DNA of 64,000 bases, from assembly GCA_038260305.1 (NCBI GenBank), contig JBBSNY010000011.1, positions 46,304 to 110,303 on the forward strand. Direction: 5' to 3'. Numbering within the stretch: the first letter of the stretch is position 1; each line of letters opens with the position of its first letter. Positions 11,846 to 20,048 of the stretch are shown piece by piece. Below the pieces are notes generated by a model. The model searched no databases. It was not told the DNA's origin and saw nothing but the letters and a program-made list of their open reading frames with translations. The position numbers and the translations under genes were made by a program. Source of the DNA: CADCVQ01 sp038260305. Lineage in GTDB: Bacteria > Actinomycetota > Thermoleophilia > Solirubrobacterales > Solirubrobacteraceae.

Positions 11846-12045
11846 CGTCGCAGGCTGGGGCGCCACGCCGGGGCGCCGGCCGCGCCGCGCACGACTGAGC
11901 GCGCCAACCCGCCCGCTGCCGGCCGCCGGCTGCGGCACCACGCCGCGCCGCGCACGGCTGAGCGCGCCAACCCGCTGCCAGCCGCCGGCTGGGGCGCCAC
12001 GCCGCGCCGCGCGTGGCTGAACCGCGCCAACCCGCCCGCGGCCGC
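11846..12045. repeat. About three imperfect ~60-bp tandem repeats between gatB and the next gene
   Basis: A core containing CGCGCCGCGCACG then CTGA and GCGCCAACCCG recurs at 11881, 11944 and 12003 (spacings 63 and 59 bp), each copy preceded by GGCTGGGGCGCCACGCCG-like sequence. Copies differ by substitutions and a 9-bp insertion in the first. No credible gene lies inside: the short ORFs here translate only to Arg/Pro/Ala repeats. This accounts for the 280-bp gap after gatB. Function is unknown. Confidence 0.7.
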
Positions 12046-12100
12046 CCCGCACGGGCGTACCATCTAGCGGCAAGGACTCCCCGCCGCCAAGGAGACGCGC

Positions 12101-12325
12101 ATGTCGAAGCTCATCCGCATGGACCACACCGGCCACTCGACGCTCGCCGAGTGGACGACCGAGGATCCCGCGGCGGTCGAGGCCGCCGTCGCCGCGTTTG
12201 CAGCGGAGCTCGAGCGCGGCTACCTGGCGATGGTCAGCACGGGTCCCGGTCACGCCGAGGCTGTGCGCGAGCTGCCGCTCGACGCGCCGCTCGTGATCCT
12301 GCGCCTGCCGATCTCCGGCGGGTAG
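12101..12325 (+). CDS. Small conserved-looking hypothetical protein
   Basis: A 74-aa acidic, soluble protein beginning SKLIRMDHTGHSTLAEW, with an Ala/Glu helix (EAAVAAFAAELERGYLAMVS) and a C-terminal strand (APLVILRLPISGG). A good ribosome site (AAGGAG at 12089-12094) precedes ATG 12101, and a TACCAT hexamer at 12058-12063 could be its -10. I do not recognise the family; the compact beta-like ending suggests a small folded domain. The next gene follows after 11 bp and is probably co-transcribed. Confidence 0.6.
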   Translation: MSKLIRMDHTGHSTLAEWTTEDPAAVEAAVAAFAAELERGYLAMVSTGPGHAEAVRELPLDAPLVILRLPISGG

Positions 12326-12336
12326 GCGGGGCGGTC

Positions 12337-13032
12337 GTGGCGAGCGCGCCGTCACCGGCGCTCGCGCCGCCCGTCCCCGAGTACCTCCCGGAGACCGCGG
12401 GCGTGCACTGGCGCCCGCGCGTCGACGAGGAGCGCCTGCGTCGCGTCGGCGCGCTGTGGACGTTGACGACCGTGTTCCACGTCGTGCCGTTCGTCGGCGT
12501 CGCCGCGCTGCTCATGTGGCTGAACCCGCTCGCGCTGCCGGTCGCGCTCGCCGCGCTCGCGCACGCATGGGTCATTCCCGAGCTCTACGCCCAGCGCGGG
12601 GCGAACGTCGTGCGCCCGCGTAAGCGCGCCGACGCGGGTCCCGAGCAGCGCGCGCTCGGGCTACTCGGCGACCTGCTCGATCACGACGCGCGCGCGCTGC
12701 ACGCCGCCACGGGCCTCGTGCCCGAGCAGGGCCGGCTCGGCATGTGGCTCGTCGGCGAGGCCGGGGCGCTGCTGCTGCACGGTCGGCGCGCGTACTGCTA
12801 CTGCGTCACCGTCGACGCCCGCAACAAGGCCGCGAGCAAGCTGCCCTCGGGCGACCGCATCGCCCATCTGCTGCTCGCGCTGCGCTCCGACGAGCAGGGC
12901 TTCGCGACGGTCGCGAACCTCAGCTTCGCGGGCGCGCGCTGGCGCGTGCGGCGGCGCGTGTCGGCGCCGATGCGGGAGGCGATCGAAGCCGTGCTGGACG
13001 GTTCGGACACGCGGTCCATCGCGCCCAGCTGA
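12337..13032 (+). CDS. Hypothetical protein with a membrane hairpin
   Basis: A 231-aa protein starting at GTG 12337. A Pro-rich N-terminus (LAPPVPEYLPETAGVHWRPR) is followed by two adjacent membrane segments (about residues 45-85, including FHVVPFVGVAALLMW and ALPVALAALAHAW). The soluble C-terminal domain of about 130 residues has a conserved-looking GMWLVGEAGALLLHGRRAYCYCV stretch (given in part as MWLVGEAGALLL). The frame stays open upstream to 12013 only because of the GC-rich repeats. Function is unknown; coupling to the upstream 74-aa gene is inferred from spacing. Confidence 0.65.
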   Translation: MASAPSPALAPPVPEYLPETAGVHWRPRVDEERLRRVGALWTLTTVFHVVPFVGVAALLMWLNPLALPVALAALAHAWVIPELYAQRGANVVRPRKRADAGPEQRALGLLGDLLDHDARALHAATGLVPEQGRLGMWLVGEAGALLLHGRRAYCYCVTVDARNKAASKLPSGDRIAHLLLALRSDEQGFATVANLSFAGARWRVRRRVSAPMREAIEAVLDGSDTRSIAPS

Positions 13033-13050
13033 ATCTCGGACGGCAGGCCA

Positions 13051-13260
13051 ATGGAGTTCGGGGACGGCGGGTCCATCATGGTTGACATGCCCGAACCCCT
13101 CGACATCGCCCGTCGCATCCTCGTACCGATTTCACCCCAGATCACCGCCGCATCCGCGCCTCGGGTCCGTCGCTACAAGATGGCTCGCATGGCTCCTGTC
13201 AGTCGCTCGGCAGAACCGACGATCGACCGCTTCGCGCATCTGCGCCGGAGCTACGACTGA
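13051..13260 (+). CDS. Doubtful small ORF
   Basis: A 69-codon ORF (second ATG at 13078) in an otherwise gene-free stretch of 280 bp (13033-13312). The product is basic and Pro/Arg-rich with no recognisable motif and no good ribosome site. The segment is less GC-biased than its neighbours and could be regulatory instead. It is listed so the gap is accounted for. Confidence 0.2.
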   Translation: MEFGDGGSIMVDMPEPLDIARRILVPISPQITAASAPRVRRYKMARMAPVSRSAEPTIDRFAHLRRSYD

Positions 13261-13299
13261 CGCGTTCACGACCCGCACCTCGCCCGCTCGCCGGAAAGG

Positions 13300-13305
13300 T
13301 ACGCT
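13300..13305 (+). promoter_or_regulatory. Putative -10 of a leaderless small-protein gene
   Basis: TACGCT, a 7-nt spacer and ATG 13313. Confidence 0.35.
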
Positions 13306-13312
13306 TGAGGGT

Positions 13313-13492
13313 ATGTCCACCTCCACACCTTCAAGCTCCTCACTCGGCAAGCGGGCGATCGCGGTGTTGGTCCTGCTTGTCGCGGCCTTCATCCTCTTCA
13401 AGGTCGTCATCGGGATCGTCACGGCTGTCGCGACCGTCCTTGCCGTCGTGCTCGCCATCTGCGCCCTGATCTGGGCGATCCGCGTCCTCTAG
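13313..13492 (+). CDS. 59-aa membrane peptide
   Basis: A Ser/Thr-rich N-terminus of about 12 residues, a basic turn (GKRA) and an almost continuous hydrophobic stretch (IAVLVLLVAAFILFKVVIG and VATVLAVVLAICALIWAI) that could form two short helices or one hairpin. Small proteins of this composition are common in actinobacteria and have no assigned role. The leaderless -10 at 13300 supports the start. Confidence 0.55.
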   Translation: MSTSTPSSSSLGKRAIAVLVLLVAAFILFKVVIGIVTAVATVLAVVLAICALIWAIRVL

Positions 13493-13505
13493 CCGGCCAC
13501 CCGAC

Positions 13506-13802
13506 GTGGCCGGCGGCGCCTACATCTCGATCGCCCTCGGCTTCGCCTTGGGCGGCGGCGTCGTGGGCGCCATCAAGGGCAGCTCCTTCTGGATCTGGTT
13601 CTTCATCTCCGGGGCGATCCCGGTGCTCGGGCTGCTCGCCGCGGTCTGCTATCGCTCCGAGCGCGACGAGCTGCGCCGCCAATGCCCGTCGTGCGGGCGC
13701 GTCTGCAAGCTCTACGACGCGCTCTGCATGCGCTGCGGGACCGAGCTCGAGTTCCCCGAGCAGGCGCTCGCCTCGGAGACCGCGGCGCCCGCCCTGCACT
13801 GA
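13506..13802 (+). CDS. Small membrane protein with a zinc-ribbon tail
   Basis: A 98-aa protein starting at GTG 13506. Two membrane segments (about residues 5-25 and 29-48) are followed by a cytoplasmic four-cysteine zinc ribbon: CPSCGRVC and, 12 residues on, CMRCG. Such TM-ribbon proteins often act as small membrane-associated sensors or scaffolds, but no function can be assigned. It lies 13 bp after the 59-aa membrane peptide and may form a pair with it. Confidence 0.65.
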   Translation: MAGGAYISIALGFALGGGVVGAIKGSSFWIWFFISGAIPVLGLLAAVCYRSERDELRRQCPSCGRVCKLYDALCMRCGTELEFPEQALASETAAPALH

Positions 13803-13837
13803 CGGCGCCGCGTGCCGTCGCCTACGCGGGCGACCAC

Positions 13838-13843
13838 TAGACT
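13838..13843 (+). promoter_or_regulatory. Putative -10 upstream of ilvB
   Basis: TAGACT ends 9 nt before an in-frame GTG at 13853. The transcript could therefore be leaderless from GTG 13853, or give a 5' leader of about 50 nt to the ribosome site before ATG 13901. Confidence 0.4.
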
Positions 13844-13900
13844 CAGACACTCGTGCCGGCCATGTGGGCTGGCTTGTTTCTGCTGAGAGGAGGTCGTGAC

Positions 13901-15580
13901 ATGCGTGCGGTCGATGCCATCATGGAGTGCTTGAAGGCGGAGGGTGTGGACGTCGTATTCGGCCTCCCCGGCGGCGCCAACCTGCCCACCTACGACGCGT
14001 TCGTCGACGGCGGCATCCGCCACGTCCTCGTGCGTCACGAGGCCGGCGGCGGCCATGCGGCCGAGGGCTACGCGAAGGCGACCGGCAAGGTCGGCGTCGC
14101 GTTCGCGACCTCCGGGCCCGGCGCGACGAACGTCGTCACCCCGATCGTCGACGCGATGATGGACTCGGTGCCGACGGTGTTCATCACCGGCCAGGTGCGC
14201 ACCGACCTCATCGGCACGGACGGCTTCCAGGAGACGGACACGCTCGGCATCACGATGCCGGTCGTCAAGCACAGCTTCCAGATCCGCTCGCCGCAGGAGA
14301 TCCCGCGCGCGATCCACGAGGCGTTCTACCTCGCCCGCTCGGGGCGACCCGGCCCGGTCGTCGTCGACATCCCGCAGGACCTCAGCCGCGCCGACATCGA
14401 CTACGAGCCGATCGGCGACGTGCACCTGCCCGGCTATCAGCCGACGACCGACGGCAACGCGAAGCAGATCCGCCAGGCGGCGAAGGCGATGGCGTCCGCG
14501 CGGCGCCCCGTCATCTACGCCGGCGGCGGCGTCGTCAACGCGAACGCCTCCAAGGAGCTCGTCGAGTTCGCGACCTGCGACCGCTTCCCGGTCACGTGCA
14601 CGCTGATGGGCCTCGGCGCGTTCCCGGCCCCGCACCCGCAGTGGCTTGGCATGCTCGGGATGCACGGCACTCGCACGGCGAACTACGCGATGGACGAGGC
14701 CGACCTCATCTGCTGCATCGGCGCGCGCTTCGACGATCGCATCACCGGCAAGCTGTCGGAGTTCGCCCCCAACGCGAAGTTCATCCACATCGATGTCGAT
14801 CCGGCCGAGATCTCCAAGAACGTCCCCGCGCACATCCCGATCGTCGGCGATGCGCGCAACGTGCTGAAGAAGCTGCTCAAGGAGTACCGCGCGCTCGAGG
14901 CCACGGACCCGTCGCGGATGGACGAGTGGTGGTCGCGGATCGAGGCCTGGCGCACGGCCCACCCGTTGCGCTACGACGACTCCACCGACGGCGAGATCAA
15001 GCCGCAGTACATGGTCCAGGCGCTCTACGAGGCGACCGGCGGCGACGCGATCGTCTGCTCGGACGTCGGCCAGCACCAGATGTGGGCGGCGCAGTACTAC
15101 CACTTCAACCAACCGCGCCGGTGGATCAACTCCGGTGGCCTCGGGACGATGGGCTTCGGCCTGCCGGCGGCGATGGGCGCGCAGGTCGGCTGCCCGGACG
15201 CGACCGTTATCTGCATCTCCGGCGACGGCTCGATCCAGATGAACATGCAGGAGCTCGCGACCTGCGCTCAGAACGACATCCCGGTGAAGATCTTCATCAT
15301 GAACAACGGCTACCTGGGCATGGTCCGCCAGTGGCAGGAGCTGTTCTGGGACAACCGCTACTCGCACGTCGACATGGGCTCGTTCCCGGACTTCGTGAAG
15401 GTCGCCGACGCCTATGGCGCGACCGGCATCCGCCTGACCGAGAAGGGGACGCTCGTCGACGACATGAAGGCCGCGCTCGCGACGCCCGGCCCGGTGATGG
15501 TCGACGTCCGCGTCACGCGCGAGGAGAACACGTATCCGATGATCTCCCCGGGCATGCCGGCGCGGGACATGGTGGGGTGA
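13901..15580 (+). CDS. ilvB: Acetolactate synthase large (catalytic) subunit
   Basis: ThDP-, FAD- and Mg2+-dependent enzyme that makes acetolactate or acetohydroxybutyrate, the first common step to Val/Leu/Ile. The 559-aa protein shows FGLPGGANLPTYDA, the catalytic Glu region VRHEAGGGHAAEGYA, ATSGPGATN, GRPGPVVVDIPQDL and the ThDP-binding GDGSIQMNMQELAT...IMNNGYLGMVRQWQ. ATG 13901 follows a strong GAGAGGAGG site and gives the expected N-terminus. An upstream in-frame GTG (13853) would add 16 residues and is compatible with a leaderless start. ilvN overlaps or abuts its 3' end. Confidence 0.94.
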   Translation: MRAVDAIMECLKAEGVDVVFGLPGGANLPTYDAFVDGGIRHVLVRHEAGGGHAAEGYAKATGKVGVAFATSGPGATNVVTPIVDAMMDSVPTVFITGQVRTDLIGTDGFQETDTLGITMPVVKHSFQIRSPQEIPRAIHEAFYLARSGRPGPVVVDIPQDLSRADIDYEPIGDVHLPGYQPTTDGNAKQIRQAAKAMASARRPVIYAGGGVVNANASKELVEFATCDRFPVTCTLMGLGAFPAPHPQWLGMLGMHGTRTANYAMDEADLICCIGARFDDRITGKLSEFAPNAKFIHIDVDPAEISKNVPAHIPIVGDARNVLKKLLKEYRALEATDPSRMDEWWSRIEAWRTAHPLRYDDSTDGEIKPQYMVQALYEATGGDAIVCSDVGQHQMWAAQYYHFNQPRRWINSGGLGTMGFGLPAAMGAQVGCPDATVICISGDGSIQMNMQELATCAQNDIPVKIFIMNNGYLGMVRQWQELFWDNRYSHVDMGSFPDFVKVADAYGATGIRLTEKGTLVDDMKAALATPGPVMVDVRVTREENTYPMISPGMPARDMVG

Positions 15581-15585
15581 GCGTC

Positions 15586-16143
15586 ATGGGCGAACCGGTG
15601 ACGAAGGACCGCCTCAGCCTCGAGGATCTCGAGGCCACGACCAGTCTGCGCTCCGGCCGTAAGCACGTCCTGTCGATCCTCGTCGAGAACAAGGCGGGTG
15701 TCCTGACGAGGGTCGCCGGCCTGTTCGCGCGGCGCGGCTTCAACATCGACACGCTGACCGTCGGGCCGACCGAGGACGAGCAGTACTCGCGCATCACGCT
15801 GACGTTCGACGGCGCGATGCACCCGGTCGACCAGGTCACCAAGCAGCTGCACAAGCTCATCAACGTGCTGAAGATCCGCGACCTCGAGCCGGCCGACACG
15901 GTCGCGCGCGAGCTCGCCCTGTTCAAGGTCGCCGTGGAGGGTCCCCAGCGCGCCGAGTGCATGCAGATCTGCGAGATCTTCCGCGGCAAGGTCGTCGACG
16001 TCACGCGCCGCTCGGTCATCCTCGAGATCACGGGGACGACCGACAAGGTCGAGGCCTTTGAGCGCATGGTGCGCCCGTTCGGCCTCATCGAGATGATGCG
16101 CACAGGCGAGATCGCGATCTCGCGCGGGCGCGGCGAGACGTGA
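15586..16143 (+). CDS. ilvN: Acetolactate synthase small (regulatory) subunit
   Basis: Regulatory subunit that binds valine and stimulates IlvB. The N-terminal ACT domain reads HVLSILVENKAGVLTRVAGLF and RRGFNIDTLTVGPTED; the C-terminal domain carries RELALFKV...RAECMQICEIFRGKVVDV and EITGTTDKVEAF. At 185 aa it has about 20 extra N-terminal residues compared with short family members. ATG 15586 is 5 bp past the ilvB stop; a GTG at 15577 would overlap that stop by four bases and is an equally plausible coupled start. Confidence 0.92.
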   Translation: MGEPVTKDRLSLEDLEATTSLRSGRKHVLSILVENKAGVLTRVAGLFARRGFNIDTLTVGPTEDEQYSRITLTFDGAMHPVDQVTKQLHKLINVLKIRDLEPADTVARELALFKVAVEGPQRAECMQICEIFRGKVVDVTRRSVILEITGTTDKVEAFERMVRPFGLIEMMRTGEIAISRGRGET

Positions 16144-16169
16144 TCGCTCGCAGCTAGTGCTTGTCCTCA

Positions 16170-16221
16170 GGGGGGTTTGTCGATCTAGGGGCGTATACGA
16201 CCTCCAGAACGACAAACCCCC
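16170..16221. other. Long interrupted palindrome between ilvN and menF
   Basis: GGGGGTTTGTCG (16171-16182) and CGACAAACCCCC (16210-16221) are perfect reverse complements separated by 27 nt. An internal palindrome, CGTATACG (16192-16199), sits almost exactly at the centre of symmetry. As RNA it is a strong hairpin that could terminate ilvBN transcription, although no U tract follows. As DNA it resembles an operator over the menF promoter. See findings. Confidence 0.6.
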
Positions 16222-16245
16222 TTGTCGTTCCGGACTCGGAGCACG

Positions 16246-17697
16246 GTGAGCGCGGAGGTTGCCGCGGCGACGGGTGGGCCGTTGCGCGTGCTCGAGGCGA
16301 GCGAGCGGGCCGTGTTGCTGAAGCGCCTCGAGGAGGCGGTGCGGCGGGCGCGCAAGCGGCGCTCCACCGGCGTGCTCGCGGCGCTGACCGTCGTCGTCGC
16401 GCGCGCCGCCGACCCCGCGGCCGTGGCGCTGCTGTGCCGGCGGCCAGGCGAGCCGTGGTTCTGCTTCGAGCAGCCCGAGCGCGAGCGCGCGGCGATCGGC
16501 GCGCTGGGATCGGTCGCCGCGCTCGAGGCGCGCGGGCCGAAGCGCTTCGACGAGCTTGCCGCGCGCTGGAGCGAGCTCGCGCGCGGGGCGCTCTGCGACC
16601 CTCCCGACGGGCCGCGCGGCGCCGGGCTCATCGCCTGCGGCGGCTTCGCGTTCGCACCCGAGGGCGGGGCGAGTCCGCCTTGGTCGGCGTTCGCGCCGGC
16701 GTCGCTGCACGTGCCCGCGGTGGCGCTCGCGCGGCGCGGCGACGAGGTCGTGCTGACCGTCGCGGCGCTCGCGCAGGCCGACGATACGGCCGACGGGCTG
16801 CTGGCGGCGATCGAGCGCCGACTCGGCGAGCTACGCAGTCGCCCGCTGCCGCTGCTGGACCCCGACCCCGTCGGGCGCTACACCGTCGCGGCGAGCACTC
16901 CGCCGGAGCACTACGAGGGCGCCGTCGCGCGCGCGATCGAGCGCATCCGCGCCGGTGCGCTGGAGAAGATCGTGCTCGCGCGTGAGGTCCAGGTCCACGC
17001 GCCGGCTGCGCACGACCCCGCCGCCGTGTTCGCGATCCTGCGTGAGGGCTTCGGGTCGTGCTTCGACTTCGCCGTCGGCCGCGGCGACGACGTCTTCATC
17101 GCCGCCAGCCCAGAGCTGCTGATCCGACGCGACGGGATGCGGGCGAGCACGCTCGCGCTCGCGGGCTCGACGCGCCGTAGCGCGGACCCGTCCGTCGACG
17201 ACCACCTCGGCGAGCAGCTCATGCGCTCCGACAAGGATCGCCAGGAGCAGGCGATCGTCGTGCGCCGGATCGAGCGCGCGCTGAAGCCCCACAGCGTCTG
17301 GGTCACGTCCTCGCCCGAGCCGGTCATCGCGCGGATGGCGAACATCCAGCACCTCGCGAGCCCGATCCGGGCGCAGCTCCGCAAGCCGATCGCGACGATC
17401 CGGCTCGCCGGGCTGCTGCACCCGACCCCGGCGGTCGGTGGCGAGCCGTTCGCGATCGCCGAGCCGCTGATTCCGGCGCTCGAGGGCATGGACCGCGGCT
17501 GGTACGCCGGCCCGGTCGGCTGGACGGACACCAACGAGGACGGCGAGTTCTGCGTCGCGCTGCGCTGCGCGCTGCTGAGCGGGGCGGTCGCGCGCTGCTA
17601 CGCGGGCGTCGGCGTCGTGCGCGACTCCGATCCGGCGGCCGAGCTCGCCGAGACCGAGGTCAAGTTGGGCGCGCTGTTGCCGGTGCTCTCCGGCTGA
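16246..17697 (+). CDS. menF: Isochorismate synthase
   Basis: Converts chorismate to isochorismate, the entry reaction of menaquinone synthesis. The 483-aa protein has a variable N-terminal half and the chorismate-binding C-terminal domain of the MenF/EntC/DhbC group: EKIVLAREV (general base Lys), FIAASPELLIRR, LAGSTRRSADP, NIQHLASPI, HPTPAVGGEP, DRGWYAGPVGW and the ending CYAGVGVVRDSDPAAELAETEVK (shown as YAGVGVV and ELAETEVK). GTG 16246 is used because the TTG at 16222 lies inside the palindrome. Its position beside menD and menH supports menaquinone rather than siderophore function. Confidence 0.88.
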   Translation: MSAEVAAATGGPLRVLEASERAVLLKRLEEAVRRARKRRSTGVLAALTVVVARAADPAAVALLCRRPGEPWFCFEQPERERAAIGALGSVAALEARGPKRFDELAARWSELARGALCDPPDGPRGAGLIACGGFAFAPEGGASPPWSAFAPASLHVPAVALARRGDEVVLTVAALAQADDTADGLLAAIERRLGELRSRPLPLLDPDPVGRYTVAASTPPEHYEGAVARAIERIRAGALEKIVLAREVQVHAPAAHDPAAVFAILREGFGSCFDFAVGRGDDVFIAASPELLIRRDGMRASTLALAGSTRRSADPSVDDHLGEQLMRSDKDRQEQAIVVRRIERALKPHSVWVTSSPEPVIARMANIQHLASPIRAQLRKPIATIRLAGLLHPTPAVGGEPFAIAEPLIPALEGMDRGWYAGPVGWTDTNEDGEFCVALRCALLSGAVARCYAGVGVVRDSDPAAELAETEVKLGALLPVLSG

Positions 17698-17714
17698 AGC
17701 GCTCGCGTCGCTCG

Positions 17715-18242
17715 TCAGTCGCAGAACGGGATGTTCGGGATCCCGATCTCGGTGACGTGCTTCGTCTTCGTCGAGACCGCGAACTGCAGCCGGCCGCCCG
17801 CGCCCTTGGGCACCTTCACGAGCGTGATCGCGAAAACGCTCTCGGTGCTGTGGTCGAAGACCGCCTTCGGGAACGCCTTGCGCAGCGCCGTCGCCGACGA
17901 GCCGACGCCGATCCCGCGCGCCGCGCCGCCGCCGGTCACCGTGATCGTCGCGACCTTGCGCGGCGCGGTGTCCGTCAGCGTGACGGACCCCCGTAGCGGT
18001 GAGAGCAGCGTGGCTGCCCGTGCCTGCGAGCCGGCGAGCTCGCAACCGTGCTCGACCTTGCCGACCTCATGCTTGGCGTACAGCGCCGTGAAGCGGGCCC
18101 CGAGCTTGACGTCGCCCGCGTGCTTGGGCGTGATGCTCTGCGTCGCGGGCACCATCACACCCGCGATGACCGATCCGGCGGCGGCTGTCGAGCCGGCGAG
18201 CAGCGCGGCGGCAAGTAGGGCGGGACGCAGGAGCCAGCGCAT
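17715..18242 (-). CDS. Secreted hypothetical protein
   Basis: A 175-aa exported protein. Residues 1-28 form a signal peptide (RWLLRPALLAAALLAGS) without a clear lipobox. The mature part contains GDVKLGARFTALYAKHEVGK, a GIGVGSSATALRKAFP block and a C-terminal KHVTEIGIPNIPFCD, with two cysteines that could pair. The G-x-x-S/L-x-x-L..FP block resembles the small secreted beta-rich repeat found in other high-GC Gram-positive proteins, but I cannot name a family. It is convergent with menF (17-bp gap) and downstream of menD on the same strand. Confidence 0.65.
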   Translation of the reverse strand: MRWLLRPALLAAALLAGSTAAAGSVIAGVMVPATQSITPKHAGDVKLGARFTALYAKHEVGKVEHGCELAGSQARAATLLSPLRGSVTLTDTAPRKVATITVTGGGAARGIGVGSSATALRKAFPKAVFDHSTESVFAITLVKVPKGAGGRLQFAVSTKTKHVTEIGIPNIPFCD

Positions 18243-18319
18243 CGAGGCACCGTAGCGCGGCGACGCAGCCGAGGCGAGCGTTGCGAGGTCTCGCGCCCGG
18301 GGCGAGCGGCGGGCGCCCC

Positions 18320-20047
18320 TCAGCCCGCCGTGGCGGCGGCGGCGAGGGCGCGGTGCAGGGCGACGTTCGCCGCGCGCTCCGTGCGCACCTCAAGGATCGT
18401 CGTTCCCGGTCCCGGCAGCGCGCGCTCGAGGCCCGCGCGCAGCTCGTCGACCGTTCGCACGCGCTCGTGGCGGCAGCCGTAGAGCGCGGCGGCGTGGGCG
18501 AAGTCGAGGCCGTGCGGCGTCGCGATGTGCTCCTCGAACGCGTCGCGCGCGCCGGCGATCGGGAGGAACTCGAAGATCCCGCCGCCGTCGTTGTTCAGCA
18601 ACACGATCGTCAGCGCCAGGCCGCTGCGACGCGCGGCCATGAGCCCGCCGATGTCGTGCGCGAGTGCGACGTCGCCGATCAGCAGCACGACGGGGCCGTC
18701 GGACACCGCCGCGGCGCCGTACGCGCTCGACACCGTCCCGTCGATGCCGTTGGCGCCGCGGTTGCAGAGCACGCGCGGGGCGTCCGCGCGGACCGCGGTG
18801 TACGTCTCGACGTCGCGAACCGGCATCGACGAGGCGACGAACAGCGTCGCCTCCGCCGGCAGCCGCGCGCCGAGCTCGCGCGCGACGCGCGGCTCGGACA
18901 GCTCGTCGCCGAGGGTCGCGTCGATCGCCGAGGCGCAGCGCAGGTCGGCGTCACGCCACGCCTCAAGCCAGGCGGGGTCGGCCGACGGCGCTGTCGCGGC
19001 GGTCGCGGCGAGCGTCGCGACGGGGTCGGCGTCGAGCACCGCATGCAGGCTTGCCGCGGGGTCGTGCCAGGCGCTCTGGGGATCGAAGGCGAGCTGCGTG
19101 ACGTCCGCGGGGATGCCCTCCAGCCACGTGCGCAAGGGCTTGGACGTCGGCAGATCGCCGCAGCGCAGGACGAGGTCGGGCGCGTGCACGGCGACGAAGC
19201 CCTCTGCGCGCAGCAGCAGGTCGTAGTGGGCGATCGCCGCGAGGCCGCGCCGCGACCCACTGAGCGGGTCGGCCAGCAGCGGCCAGCCGAGGCGCTCACA
19301 GGCCGCCGCGATCAGCTCTAGGCCGGGCTCGGCGCGACCGGCGACGACGACCGGGCGATGGGCGTCGCGGGCGACGATCGCGAGCGCGCGACCGGCCGCG
19401 GCGCCATCGCGGCCGGGACCCGATCGCAGCAGCCAGGGCCGGCCGCCGACGCGCGGTGGGTCGGTTCCGATTGGATCGGGGCCGAGCTCGGCCGGCGGGA
19501 CGAGCGGCTCGCGCAGCGCGAAGTTCAGGTGCACCGGGCCCGGTCGGCCCTCGAGCGACGTCCATACCGCGCGGCAGGCGAGCATCCGAATCCAGCGCAT
19601 GCGGTCGGGCGTCGCGTCGTGCGTGCCGACCTCGAAGAACCACTTCGCAGCCGAGCCATAGATGCCGATCTGGTCGATCGTCTGGCCGGCGCCGACCTCG
19701 CGCAACTCGGGTGGGCGGTCGGCCGTCAGCACGACGAGCGGCACGCGCGCCTCCCACGCCTCGATGACGGCGGGTGCGAGGTTGGCCGTCGCCGTCCCCG
19801 ATGTGCAGGTGATCGCGACCGGCCGGCAGGCGGCCTTCGCCGCGCCGACGGCGAAGAAGCCCGAGCAGCGCTCGTCGATGTGCGAGAAGCAGCGCAGGCG
19901 CTGGTCGCGCACGAGCGCGAGGACGAGTGGCGAGCTGCGAGAGCCGGGGGAGGTGCACGCTTCGCGCACGCCGCAACGCGCGAGCTCGTCGACGAACGCG
20001 CGCAGCAGCAGATGGGTGTCAGAACCCGTAGTCGTGATGGCGGGCAT
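18320..20047 (-). CDS. menD: SEPHCHC synthase (MenD)
   Basis: ThDP-dependent 2-succinyl-5-enolpyruvyl-6-hydroxy-3-cyclohexene-1-carboxylate synthase, the second committed step of menaquinone synthesis. The 575-aa protein shows CTSPGSRSSPL (about residues 31-41), the FSHIDERCSGFFAVG catalytic Glu block, TSGTATANLAPAVIEA and the MenD-type ThDP motif GDVALAHDIGGL...LLNNDGGGIFEFLP. The ATG at 20047 overlaps the first possible ATG of the divergent menH gene, so there is no intergenic space. An upstream ATG at 20092 is possible but would lie inside menH. Confidence 0.92.
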   Translation of the reverse strand: MPAITTTGSDTHLLLRAFVDELARCGVREACTSPGSRSSPLVLALVRDQRLRCFSHIDERCSGFFAVGAAKAACRPVAITCTSGTATANLAPAVIEAWEARVPLVVLTADRPPELREVGAGQTIDQIGIYGSAAKWFFEVGTHDATPDRMRWIRMLACRAVWTSLEGRPGPVHLNFALREPLVPPAELGPDPIGTDPPRVGGRPWLLRSGPGRDGAAAGRALAIVARDAHRPVVVAGRAEPGLELIAAACERLGWPLLADPLSGSRRGLAAIAHYDLLLRAEGFVAVHAPDLVLRCGDLPTSKPLRTWLEGIPADVTQLAFDPQSAWHDPAASLHAVLDADPVATLAATAATAPSADPAWLEAWRDADLRCASAIDATLGDELSEPRVARELGARLPAEATLFVASSMPVRDVETYTAVRADAPRVLCNRGANGIDGTVSSAYGAAAVSDGPVVLLIGDVALAHDIGGLMAARRSGLALTIVLLNNDGGGIFEFLPIAGARDAFEEHIATPHGLDFAHAAALYGCRHERVRTVDELRAGLERALPGPGTTILEVRTERAANVALHRALAAAATAG

Positions 20048-20048
20048 G

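Noticed and set aside
13051..13260. A confident gene for the 69-codon ORF.
   Set aside because: No motif, weak start context and unremarkable codon use; it is kept only as a doubtful feature.
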